A stretch of DNA of 64,000 nt from Gonium pectorale (lineage: Eukaryota; Chlorophyta; Chlorophyceae; Chlamydomonadales; Volvocaceae), in the NCBI GenBank assembly GCA_001584585.1, contig LSYV01000008.1:2934701-2998700 (forward strand), written 5' to 3'. Both the position numbers and the translations under genes were made by a program. Shown in pieces: positions 24,140-35,084 of this stretch; positions within the stretch are counted from its first letter, which is position 1, and every line of letters begins with the position of its first letter. A model generated the notes under the pieces. The model had not been told where the DNA came from and did no database searches. It worked only from the letters and a program-made list of their open reading frames with translations.

Positions 24140-26025
24140 CCTTGAAGCCGAGCCCTAGGAAGGGGCGTGCCGAATGGCGCCTTGGCGAAGCCCAGAGCAG
24201 GATCTTGAGGCGACGCACACAGGGTTACAGATACGTAGACGCAGGGACTATCGGGCCCTGAACCGGAACCGTTGACTGCTAGCCAAAGGTCGTGCGCACA
24301 CGCGTCTTATGGACTTGGTCAATAGCACCAAACATGGTCTGTTGGGTATCGCTGGTTGAAGGCCCCGGGGCTGACAGCCCCTTAAGTAGGCCAGCCCCTG
24401 CGATACAACCCGCCAGTACCGCCAACCAAACCCTAGTAGGATGGTCCCGGAACACAAGATACGGGCCACAGCGAATCCTACCATGGTCTCGGAAAGTACC
24501 GGCAGATGTACCGGCAGACCCTACAATGGTCCCGGAAGGGCCTGGTTTCGGGGCATCCTGTTCCTGCACACGGGCCTGCAGGGTACTGCAGGCCCGGTTC
24601 CGGAGCATCCCCTTCGGTATAATGAAATGCCACCCTTTCCTGGAAGACCAGCATCCGAAGCTATGCCCAGGCCGCCCGCCTTCCAAGCACCTACACTCGA
24701 GCCACCAACAGGGCCCTGGGCAGCCGGCACCAGCCTGAAACGCACAGCTCAGTCACTAGACAGCAAGGTGCCTCCACCTATACACACATGCACTTCGCGC
24801 CACTCAAGCGTCCGCAGCCATTCCGTACTACGGGAATGGTAAGTACGTAAACTCAGCTTTTTGGTGCCTTCGCAACTATTTTTGCTTCGGCTTTTGCTAA
24901 TAGAGAAGTCAGGGACCCCAGGGGCCACTTGCCGCACCAAACCGACGAGTCATGGCGAGCTGCCTTACCTCCAACACCGCCTAAAATACATCCACAACCT
25001 ATGTTGATACATAGCAAGGCTTAGGAAGTCAGTAGAATGCACCGGCACTGCCTCACAACTACGTGTCCGGACACTCATCGTGGCATCCCTACATGGCATG
25101 TCACACACCTCCAGACCGGCACTCGTGGCCGTACCAACGCACGTCACGCTCCAATGTTGCCGTAAACCCGCCGTACAAGACCTGCCGACACGCTGGGCGA
25201 GACTGCGCCACCCATATGGCCGAGCTGGACCGCTTTTACGACGCGCTGCTGCAGCGAGTCCGGGCGAGCAATTTCAAGATGTCTCTGCGTAAGCGAGCAA
25301 TCAAGTTGACACCGCTCCGCCTATGATAATCAAACTGCAAAAAACATGTGATCACCGTTCTTTACCGATACAGCTAATGAAAACGCGTACCGGCAACGAT
25401 ACAACCACCTCTGTAGTCGCCACAGACTTCCACTCACAAGGATGGGATCGATTGGAGCAAGGCGCACCAGGGAGTTTCCCAAATCACATTCCTCAAAATA
25501 TCGCGAGACGCAGCGGCAATGCGCATGCCGTTGAAAAGCATAATGATAACTGTCGGCTCAAATCACAAATGCGCCCGCAAATACACAGAAGGCCTTTGAG
25601 CAAAATCCCACAGGGAGGAGCCACGAATCCACCTGCACGATCATTGCGGAACAGCTGCAGCGTCCAGGGTCCATGCTGACTTAGATAATCAATAACGCTG
25701 GAATCCGTGGAACATGAGCCCGACGTACAGGGTCTGGCAAAGCGCAGGACTGTGCTGCACCACCCTTGACCTTCACCATAGTACGGGACAGATTTGCTAA
25801 CCCACGCAAGAGTTCACTTTCAAGCCCCACGCTCATAAAAGCCAGCGATCCACCAAGAGACTCAAACCCAATGTGCCACCCATCGAGAGATGATACCATG
25901 TGCCATCGGACGCGCCGCTGCAGGGACGTGGAAGTCCCCGGCTACAAAAATGCACGAATAGAAGCAATAAGAACAGATGAACAATGACCTACTGGCAGCA
26001 CGATGACTTTTCACCCAGATCAGTC

Positions 26026-27712
26026 TCAGATCAGGTGCAACGTACCAGTGAACGAGCCCGCTGCCCCCTCTCCAGCCTCCGTCACAAATTCTTGCGCACC
26101 GGACAACCTGTACCCCGGGTGGCCGCCCGCAACGACTGCAAACTCTCGCACGGAGCCCATGGCGTGTTGCCTAAGCGACTGTGCGCGCGACAATTGAATC
26201 GGGGCCGCCCCGACCCCAGCCCCAGCCGTTGCTGGTGGCACTACCATGCCCGTAAGCGAACCGCCCAGGCGTCCTCCAGCTGACAAGCCGGTGTAACGCA
26301 ATGAGCGGCTGCGCATGGGCGTGTTGACCACCATTGCCTGGTGTGCGCTGCCACCGGATGACTCCGTCGTCATACCAGAGGCGGTCGGCAGGCAGCTCAG
26401 CTGGGTCGTTGACGACTCCCGTGTGCAGCACGACACGCTGGACTCGCGCCGCGCCACCAGCTGCTGGGACATTGTACCGGAGTTCACAGCGGTCTCATCC
26501 GCATCCCCAGCCGCGGTCAGGAAATGCGTGGTGGCAGAGGAAAGGGACATGGGGCGCAGGGCCGCCGCCGAGTTGGGAGGCGACGCAATACCCAGCTGGC
26601 TCCTGGAGATCTGAAGCCGGCCCACCGCCGGCAGGTTGACGCTGGCGGCAGGAGAGGACGCACCGGGGCAGGACGGCTGCTGGGGCTGCAGGGACGCGGT
26701 TGGTGACATGAACGGGCTGACGCCCAGGTCGATCGAGCGGCGGGAAAAGGACTGCCGGCGGCCCTCGAGTGCCGGCACCACACCGTTCTCCGCCAGGGCC
26801 GCCAGCGTCGTGGGGTCAAGAGAGCTGCGGCGCGCCGCCACTGCTACCAAGCTGGTGGACGCACGCCGCTGTGTCCTCTGCCCCATGGGGGACAGTGGCA
26901 GAATGTCAGGGAGCACCTGCGGCAGAGCAGAAGGCACGCAAGCAAAACGGCATATAGATATAAGAGATCCCAACCATGAACGTCGGACAGTGTTCTGCAT
27001 GAAACACCAGCCCGGCTTCCTTGCTCTCACCTAGCGCGCTGGCCTCAACCTCCGCATGTACCCGGCCTCGAACCCCCCCTTTTCCACATACCTGCGGCAG
27101 TGTAGAGGCTGAAGGCAGGGCGGCGGAGGATACGGGCGACTCTGCGTTCGAAGATTGCTGGAACGGCCCGGCGGAGGCCGCCGCTTCGAGGCTGACAGGC
27201 TGCACCGAGAATTGCTCGGCACTGCTTCGGCGTGGCGCCCCATGCGCAGTGCCTAGATTGTATGAAGAAGGGCGCTCGGTCGGTCGCAGCTCGAAAGACA
27301 CGCGAGCGAACTGTTTGCTCATCCGGCGACCCCCGAAACTTGCAGCACGGGCTGGCGCATCTGAGTCATCATCATCGCGATTGAATGCCAGGGATACAAT
27401 ATAAGGGCGCCGCACGCCGACCTCGGCGGTCGGCTCCTCATGGTCAACGTGCGCTTTCCGGCGGTGGAATAGTCGCACAAGCCTCTGCTTGAGGCCGGAG
27501 GCAGCTGAGGAGCCATAAGGGGTCTTGGAAGGCTCTTCTTCTGCGCAGTAGTCAGGTTTGGCAGGTGCACCGCTCTCCTCCAGCGGGGTGCGCTCCTGTA
27601 AACTTTCTTCAAGCTCTGTTAGAAAGCGCCTAGACCTCTCATACTCAGCCCCAAGTTCCGCCAGGAGCGATGAGGTGTTAACAACCGGCACCTCAGCCAT
27701 GCATGGGTGCAT
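26026..27712 (-). CDS. Unknown Ser-rich protein, two exons
   Basis: Exons 27712-27092 and 26916-26026 join in phase 0 (donor GTATGT, acceptor TGCCGCAG) and encode 503 residues. I do not recognise the family. Residues 10-45 form a short Glu/Leu-rich helix (LLAELGAEYERSRRFLTELE) and a basic stretch follows near residue 75 (LKQRLVRLFHRRKAH). The rest is Ser/Ala/Pro-rich with many Arg-x-x-Ser sites such as RRASTS, RRSS and FSRRS, as in kinase-substrate or scaffold proteins. No membrane segment or catalytic motif is visible. Two ATGs, 27712 and 27700, could each be the start. The non-repetitive text, clean stop and good splice sites argue for a real gene. A soluble regulatory phosphoprotein is only a guess. 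Confidence 0.6.
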
Positions 27713-28042
27713 AAGAAGGCGTCAAGTTCGTTGCAAATATTATGATAGATGTTGACACCAAGCGGCCAAGCTGAGATGAAAACGGATGCACTTTTCCCAT
27801 TACGTTACCCTTGTCGTAATTGTGAGTTATAATACTCATGCCCGCGCGTGGCCGCTCTCTGATGGCTCAAGGCTTGTTCGCAAAGGCGTCTGGGGTTCTT
27901 GAGTGCCCGAAACGCAAGGCGCACGGTTACAATTGCAGCAGAGGGTTTCCCTCTGCTCTGATTGTTCGCGATTTATTTCCTGACCATCATGCCTTCCTGG
28001 CCCCGGAGCGGCCTCGGAGTTTCGCCGCTGACCAACGAACTC

Positions 28043-28338
28043 CCTTGCCCTACACTTTTCTAAACCGGAAGCGGTTTCCCCAGTGTCATTCTGCAGATAT
28101 GAGAGTGATGGTAGGCTTTTGAAGTTCAGGTTGAAGGAATGCGCAGCTTAGTATGGGGCTGAGACTTGGCGGATGCCAGTTGCTGGTGGCATACGGATTA
28201 TTCACATGTATGGGTCCTAACGCGTTATCCTGAGCTGCGCATTCCTTAAACCTGACCTTCAAAACCCTACCATCAATCTCATATCTGCAGAATGACAGTG
28301 GGGAAACCGCTTCCGGTTTAGAAAGGAATAGGGATAAG
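28043..28338. mobile_element. Foldback MITE with terminal inverted repeats of about 90-105 bp
   Basis: The left arm from 28058 (TTCTAAACCGGAAGCGGTTT, then CCCC, CATTCTGCAGATATGAGA, ATGGTAGG, TTTTGAAG, CAGGTT, AATGCGCAGCT) is matched by the reverse complement of the segment ending at 28323, with only scattered differences. Weaker similarity continues outward to about 28043 and 28338. The two arms enclose only some 80-100 bases and no open frame. This is the structure of a non-autonomous DNA transposon. I could not settle the target-site duplication. Confidence 0.85.
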
Positions 28339-28751
28339 TGATGCTTATAAAGTGCCTAGCTGCATTACTATAGGTTCCGTTGCTCCCACAGATAGCCCTG
28401 GGATAGATTAACGCTGTCGTGTGCTAGCGCTGGCATCGGCAGATCTTGGTACCACCGTCCCCCGCATCACGTGGGGGCTGCGCCACACCTGTACGGCAGC
28501 GTGCGCCTCAGGGGCGTGTGCCGGTTCGCCATATATGCAGGCGGATCCGGCGTTTCCCATCTTGCAAGCATACCTTTGCCGGTTGGACGAATGGGGATCC
28601 ATGGGCAATGGTGGTGTCAAGAATTGGCACGGGCCACATTTGGGGCCTGACAACACGCTGCGTCAGTTACTTTGTCGTGTGTGTCGCACCTGCCTGCAAC
28701 TGCCGGTTTCGCGTCCCCATATGACCGGGCACACCACCCACGGAGATGCCA

Positions 28752-31309
28752 TCAGCATCTCCACATTGCCGTCCATGCCTCAGTTGAAGGAGGTGGGCGT
28801 TCCAGCCGCGGAGGCGCGGCTGTCACGGCGTCGTCCTCCACCTTTAACCTGACTGCTGCCAGCCCCAGGTGCGGCCGCTTTCGGGCGTGCACCTGGGCGG
28901 TCTCGGCGCAACCCTCCTCATCGTCGTCCGTTGAGGACAAGGTGAGGTCTATGGCGCCCGCCAGGCTACCCGGTCGATCCGATGGATGGTACGGGTGTGC
29001 CATGCCGGGTGTGCCGGTGACACGGCTGAGCGTGCAGCCGCTCACCGACACCTGCGCCAGCGACGGCAGCAGCTCCGGCGGCAGCACCAGCACCACACGC
29101 CGGCAGCGGCATCCCTTGCGCCACGGCACGCTGAAGCGCCCTCCCGCCAAGGGCCGACAAACGATGCTCAGTTCTCGGTGTGCCTGCCGACGCTGCTGCC
29201 AAAACCACGGGCGTTGTAGCTGGCAATGACGCGCTGCGGGCCCCCCCCGCGCTCTCGTCTGCAGACATGGCATACATGGAGCAAGGAATGGAATGGGCCC
29301 AAGCGGAACGGGAACAGCATACATGCTTCCTTTACATAACACCCGGCAGCCCGGCCGCACAACACTTCGCAACTCGTCCCTTTGCTGCATTGCCGAATAC
29401 ATGTAGCCACAACCCACCGCCTTTCCAAGCTGCACACACCCCATATATAATCGCAGGTGCCGCCTTACCGTCGCTGTAACCCGTTGTGCTGCCCCCGCCA
29501 CGCCCCAAGACCGCCCCGACGATGTTGTCAGCAGACGCCGTACCTGTAGGCGCCGCCAGGCCCGCTGCAAGACCGCCTGCGGCCCCTGCGCTCACAGCGC
29601 CGCGGCCAAAGACGACCTGCAAGTACGCCTTGTCGTACGCCTCGATGACGCAACGTGTGGCTCGGCTGACCGGTTCGCCAACGGCCGCACAGTCAGCGAC
29701 CTCCCCCATCGCAGTGTGCAGCTCGTGCGGTGAGCCCACCTCCACTAGGGCCTCCAGCTGCGCCAGGGACAGCCCAGCAGCAACCCCGGCGCACGTGCAG
29801 CGCATGCAGCAACACCTCCACGGTCGCATCCAACTGCTGCTGCAGCGCCTCCGCCAGGCGCGGTGCTGAGAGGAACAGATCCGTCACCAGCACGGCCGCG
29901 GACGCTTCTTGCAGCCCGCGCGCTTCCAGCAACACCTGTGTGACCCGATCCTGGATAGCCTCAAAGCTGGCAGCGGCGTCTGAGCGGCCTGTACTCTGGC
30001 CTGCCCCGCTTTGATGCAGCACATGACAGTTGAGGTCTTGAGGATGGTCACACTCTGCACCTCACTGTATGTGAGAGATGTCCTCTCGAATGCGCGCGCC
30101 GCATGATAGCTAACGCTGGACGCGTTGGGGGCGCGCGGCAGATGAGGACAACCATGTCCATATCGGCACGTGCTTCAGGTCCCTGCGGCCCACCGCCAAC
30201 AACATGGGCCGTGGCCGGCCGCACTTGCGCTGCTAGCGGTGCGCCGTCGTCTGCGCCACTTGCACCGGACTGCCCAGCAACTGCTGCGTCGGAGGGCGCA
30301 CTTTGGGCGGCGGCAGTCAGCGCTGATGCGCCACCCCCTGAACAGCCACTGGCGACACCACGTTGCTCCCCGCGCACACGATGCCCGGCAGGCTCAATAT
30401 CTTCGTGCCCTGACTCTGGCTGCCGGCGACGGCAAAGCACCACAGGCTGGTACGCGTGACCCCTGTCCAACTGCGCGGACGCAAGCTGCTGCTGCATGGG
30501 CGGCACCATGCCGCGCAGGCCGGCGGCCGCTGCACCAGGACGGCCAGTCTCTGCAGCGTGCACGCCTGGAGGGGCGTCTTCCTCACCGCGGTTGTCGTTG
30601 TCGCTCACGAGGTCAATGGCAGCGGACGGGTCGGACTGAGAGCCATACACCCCGGCTGCCTGGGGCGGCGGCGAGTCCCCCGTGCCTGGGTGCACGGCGG
30701 GCGCCGCAGCGTGGGCGGCCTCAAAATCTGATGGGCTGATGCCCGTTGGGTCCTCACGCAGGCTGGCTGGCCCGCAGCGGTCCACCACAACACCCAAGGG
30801 CTCCGTGCCCTTGGTGCAGAACGCCACACAACGCTCCAACTTCACGCTGCTGGACCGGGTTGGCATGCTCACGTCCAAAGCGTACACAGTACCAAGCGCT
30901 GGCCACTCCGGATACGAGCGCTGAGTACCGTGATGCGCAAGGCGGGCGAACGACATACGAATATCGCGCGCCTCAATCTTCGCAATACCCCTGCAGTGCA
31001 TCCCAACGCGAGAGCCGCAGGCGTCGCGTTGGTGGGAAGGGATGGGGCAGCAAAAGCAGCAACATGGCACGCACCAGCAGGTACGGCAACAACGCACCAG
31101 CCGATCCCTACTCAGTACCTTGCCCACCACATCACGCACGCTGCCGTCACGGCAGCCTCCCTGTACGACAGACTTCGGATCTAGCGCGCGTCATCACATG
31201 CAGCACCGCACTGTCGCATGCACGCTCACATGACAGCACCCGGGCATCCCGCTGCACCCCTGCCTGCCCGCACCTGCTGCTACAGCCGATCTGTCGCATA
31301 GCTCTCACC
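28752..31309 (-). CDS. Unrecognised spliced coding unit, 3' part (frame-broken)
   Basis: An exon ending at 31309 and one starting at 30990 join in phase 2 across a GTGAGA...CTGCAG intron (30991-31308) and continue as RGIAKIEARDIRMSFARLAH, then YPEWPALGTVYALDVSMPTR. A Cys-containing block (ERCVAFCTKGTEPLGVVVDR) and an acidic patch AIDLVSDNDNRGEED follow. Further down the frame must shift in a GGGG run near 29780 to join LLHALHVRR to GVAAGLSLAQLEALVEV; then a GTAAGG donor follows TTGYSD near 29470. The last piece ends RRVVLVLPPELLPSLAQVSV, then AIDLTLSSTDDDEEG, with a stop near 28752. The two DL(V/T) acidic motifs look like SUMO-interacting motifs. No known domain was identified. It could be a decayed gene or a transposon-borne gene. 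Exon limits below 30 kb are approximate. Confidence 0.4.
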
Positions 31310-32755
31310 TTGCAGGGCGGCTGCAATCCGCGGCAGCGGTCTCAACGGCCCATTCCGGCCTGCTCTCGTCGGCAGCGCGCTCGTCCCACAAGTCCTGGAC
31401 GTAGTTCACCATCAACGAGTCGGTCACAAACTTTGTCCCGCCGTCGACGATGGCTTGCAGCACCAGGCAGTCCACCAACCGCATAAACAGCAATGCAGCG
31501 TCCTGGTGCGCGCCATGGCTTCGAGGCAACACACGGCTGCTGCTGCCGTCTGTGATGCCGCGGCTGCGTAGGAGGTCCCGCCAGGCCTTAAGGGCAGGCC
31601 CATACCCCGTAAAATGCTGCACGATACCAGGAACCAGGCACCACGGCTGCGCTACGCCTGAGGGCCAGGTCGACCGGTCCACATCTATGGACGGGTGTTC
31701 ACCCCTGCGCTGCGAGCCATACAGCTGAACGCTGCCTGCTGTCGCATTGCCAGCGGCCTGCGCCGGCGCACACTTGTAACGAACGAGTTTGGAGGGCGCC
31801 GCTGCGTCCGCTGGCACCAGCGCAGCGGCAGCTAGGACTTAGGCGTTCTGCTCCGTCCGCAGCGCCTGCAGCTGTGCACGTGTTCCGGGATCCGGGACGT
31901 ACCAAGGCAGCGGCGTGCTCCGTGGCTGCAAACCGTTGCAGATGGCCAGGGGATCCGCGCGGACCTGTGCCTCCTCCATGGTACGGCCAAAGACCACGTC
32001 GTGGGTGCCGGGCACGCGGTAGGTCCCTGTAATGCTGCTTCGGGCGCTTGCCCTTAACTGCCGTCAACGACGTGAAGCGCGTCGCATCGGCCCGCTTGTC
32101 CATTGCCATGTGGACCGCCAGCGCCACAACCACGCTGGCATTGCTGTACTGTGCAAAGGATGCATGTTGCTCCAGGGCCGCCCGCAGCGCCACCCGCATG
32201 ACCTCCTCACGAACCCGCATGACATGGTCGGCCTCAATGTGCGGCCCCCCCTTATACAGAGAGGCATAGTAGTACGGCAGCTCCGACGGCAGCGTTTTGC
32301 AGCCCCGACAGGCCATGGACTGCGCCGTCGGCCAACGCGTGGTATCGCCGGGCTCTGTTGCCGCAACCCGGTGTGCAGCGGGGGGCACCTTTTGGCCGGC
32401 CAGACCGCCGGTGGGGCGGCCACTGTAACCGCGACTGCATGCTGCCCCGCCGCGCGGTGGAGGTGGCGGTATGGCCTCCAGGTCCGCACGGCGCTGCTGC
32501 AGCGCACTGTCAACATCAGCGCTGAGCGGGTCGGCACCGGCCAACGCATGGCCGGCAAGCCCGCCCTCGGAGCGTTCCTCCAGCATGTACTCCGGCAAAA
32601 GCAACCCCACGCGCTGCGCTTCACGTAATGCACACGCATACGACGCGGGCGCGACCGTGGGGCTGTCATACTTCTGCGTGTGGGGCCCGGGTGCGGTGCG
32701 GCCATCAGTGCTGATGTTCCAGGCGGACAGGGGACCATTGGCGCGGAACAGTCAC
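31310..32755 (-). CDS. Unrecognised spliced coding unit, 5' part (frame-broken)
   Basis: From about 32750 the minus strand reads LFRANGPLSAWNISTDGRTA, then YACALREAQRVGLLLPEYML, CRGCKTLPSELPYYYASLYK and VVVALAVHMAMDKRADATRF. Near 32030 the frame shifts to SITGTYRVPGTHDVVFGRTM and runs to ALRTEQNA and an in-frame TAA at 31839-31841. The same frame then continues as PADAAAPSKLVRYKC, SGVAQPWCLVPGIVQHFTGY and IVDGGTKFVTDSLMVNYVQD to the donor after 31309, which splices in phase into the downstream exon. The amino-acid use is varied and gene-like, but I recognise no domain, and it is not a reverse transcriptase. The frame breaks and the stop suggest decay or sequence error. It directly follows the endonuclease remnant and may belong to the same mobile unit. 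Confidence 0.4.
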
Positions 32756-33059
32756 ATCCCTTCGCCATCCAGCACAGCCACCACAGCCAGACACATGCGC
32801 ATACCCGCATTCACGCACCTCCAGCCGGCCCCCGGCCCCCGCCCGCCGCTTCACACCTGGTGATGTCGGATGCGCCAAGCCTCAGCGGCGCCCACACACC
32901 AGGTCAGGTACCGATGGCCGCCGACACACGCATTGGACGCGCCCGCCCCACGCTGGAGCGCTGCGCTGTGCGCGTACAGAACCTCGCTCACACGCCGCTG
33001 CGCCTCAGTCTGCGCACTCTGCACAGCTTGTAGCAGGCTGTCCGCCTCCCCCTGAAGGG

Positions 33060-33995
33060 CGGGAAACGTAGCGCCCGCAACCTGTTGCTGCGGCCGCCAT
33101 GACCGACCCCAATGTAACAGCTGCAACGCTGCTCCATGGGTCCAAGGTCAATGACACTGCCCCCGTTCCGGTGCTCGAAAGTGAGTGCCCCATCGTCATC
33201 GCCGGGCACTCGGCCATTGAGGACCACCAGCTCAGCCGTGCGGCACATGTCGGCCAGCTGCCGCCCAAACGCGTTCACCACAGTGTCCTTCGACTTCCGG
33301 TCTGATTGGGGGACCATGAGGTACGCCTCGTCGTCTACCAGGCCCAGGCCTAGCTCCTCCCCGAGCTCAGCCAAGTATTCAATGTCCGGGATTTCAGAGA
33401 CTAGGTTGCCCGCCCGCGTGCCCCCCAGGCGAGCATTGAAATCGCCAACTAACAGCACATCCTCCTGGGTCTGGCGCGCCTGAGAGAGGCACTCACTAAG
33501 GTGGCTGTACACGGCGGCGGCCACATCAGCGATCGGCATAAGGCGTCCCGCGCTATCCCGGTACACGCGTGAGTCCTCAGGCGATGCGTAGCATGCGCCC
33601 GAGCGGCTCCTGCCATTGCGATGCAGATGGGTAGCTTTCAAACGCAGCCAAACCGTCTCGCACCCGTGCAGCTCCATGTTGGACCCTAGGACCTGCACAC
33701 CCTCGGCATACTCCGCCCGGACAAAGACGGATACACCCCCGTGCGACCGAAGAGCCCACGCACCCCCGCCCATCGGGCCATGGGCCCTCTCCGCGTAGTA
33801 GTGCTCGAAGCCCGGCAGGTTGAGGCTCTGAGCAGGGCGGCCCACCATCGCGGAGCAGTGAGTTTCAGTTAAGACCAGGATATCATGCTCGGCCGCAATA
33901 CGCAGGAAGCCCGCATCCCGCAGTTTGGGTGCTGTCAGACCGCGGACGTTCCAGGTCAGGATACGCAGGTCCTGAACCCTATGGCTCGTGGCCCC
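33060..33995 (-). pseudogene. LINE-type endonuclease/exonuclease/phosphatase (EEP) domain, broken
   Basis: The frame opens with LRILTWNVRGLTAPKLRDAG and contains the EEP hallmarks: Asn in TWNVRG, the metal-binding Glu in LVLTETH, and VLLVGDFNARLG. It ends near GGSVIDLGP, after which the frame is lost and the final SDH-type motif is not visible. In L1-like elements this domain nicks target DNA for priming. It lies in the same reading frame as the upstream ORF1-like segment, separated only by a TAG at 33996-33998 and a few codons; no ATG precedes the first motif. Confidence 0.7.
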
Positions 33996-35084
33996 CTAGG
34001 CCACCGGGCTGGTGCCGCTGGCTGCGGCTGACCCAGTGGCGGCGTTGCCACCCCCGCGCGGCGGCCCGCCGCGGGGGGGCGCCCGGCGCGCCGCGCGCTC
34101 CTGCACCTTTGGGTCGCTCTCCGCCACGTCGTACTGCTCCACCATGTAGTACCTGCCGTCCCCACCGCGGTACTCAATGAGGGGGCCGAGCCAGCGGGGC
34201 TGCCGGCCCTCGGCCTGGAGGCGGCGGAACTGGTCGTTGCGCATGCTCTTCAGCGCCGCGCCAAGCGGGGACAGATCGTCGCGGAACACAATGCCCGCCG
34301 CGGCGAGGGGCTTCGCCGCGGCAAAGAGCATGCGGCGGGTGGTGGAGTTGACGCCCACGCGCACCGTGAACAGGGGCTCCCCGTCCGCGGCCGCGGGGGG
34401 CGTCGTGGCGCTGGCGAATTTGCGGCGGCTCTGGCACAGCACGCGCACGCCCGAGAAGCTGGGGAGGTCGCGACCCTCGCTGCTCGTGCCGATGATGTTG
34501 CATATGGCGTCGCGGGCTGTTGGCGCGTCCGGCAGGTTGGCCACGTCAAAGGCAACGAGGCTGTTGACGTCCATGTACTTGTTGCTACCGGAGAGCACCC
34601 GGCGGGAGTCGAGGCCCACGCCGGGGCGCATGTCAGGCTGGCCAGCCGCCTCGGCAGCTGCTTGCCTGAGAAAGGCCTTGCAGTTGCCCTCGAGCGCGTC
34701 CATGCGCTGGACGACCCCGTATCGCTGAGGGTGTCGCTGTTGATCGCCCACCCAAGCTTGGTTTGAATGCGCCACACCAAGTGTTGCCACGCACTTGGCA
34801 GCATCGCTGCCAGCGCTGCCCCCGTCCCTGTACGCCTCCCCCGTCCCCGTACCTGTACCCCTTCCCCGCACAGCTGTACCACTCCCCCGCCCCAGCCCCC
34901 GCCGCCATCCTCCTTGAACCTCTTGCACAGAAACCAATACCGCCAGCCTTGCGCTTGCTGATAGCGTACTGTCGCTGGCAACTGACGGGTCGCTGATCGA
35001 AGGCCCTACGCCTTTCGGCCCAGCCGCAACCCTGCCCCGCGTCTTCCACACGGCCCTTTTGGGCACACATCCCACTCGCGCCAT
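33996..35084 (-). pseudogene. L1-like ORF1 (RNA-binding chaperone) segment
   Basis: The open frame ends at a TAG (33996-33998). From about residue 115 on it looks like a genuine ORF1 protein: a helical stretch (QRMDALEGNCKAFLRQAAAE), then FTVRVGVNSTTRRMLFAAAK, FRDDLSPLGAALKSMRNDQF and RWLGPLIEYRGGDGRYYMVE. That is the order of an L1 ORF1 central domain and C-terminal domain. Its last 40 residues are basic and Gly/Arg-rich (PPRGGPPRGGG). A likely N-terminal continuation (LVWRIQTKLGWAINSDTLSD) is in another frame just upstream near 34740, next to a GGGG run, so the ATG at 35084 is probably not the true start. Confidence 0.55.

Larger units (their letters stand above)
20396..26025. other. Gene-poor region with repeats and an exon relic
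   Basis: No convincing gene in about 5.6 kb. It contains the SYLF exon relic (21133-21376), the inverted-repeat cluster (22968-23383), an exact 23-base direct repeat (23489-23511 and 23761-23783), a hairpin (24112-24139), and short recurrent GGTCCCGGAA / ACCGGCAG words around 24440-24560. The remaining open frames are short, have biased composition and lack family resemblance. Confidence 0.5.

Noticed and set aside
24240..24745. Overlapping open frames on both strands near 24.5 kb
   Set aside because: Caused by recurrent GGTCCCGG/ACCGGCAG words; no homology or splice support.
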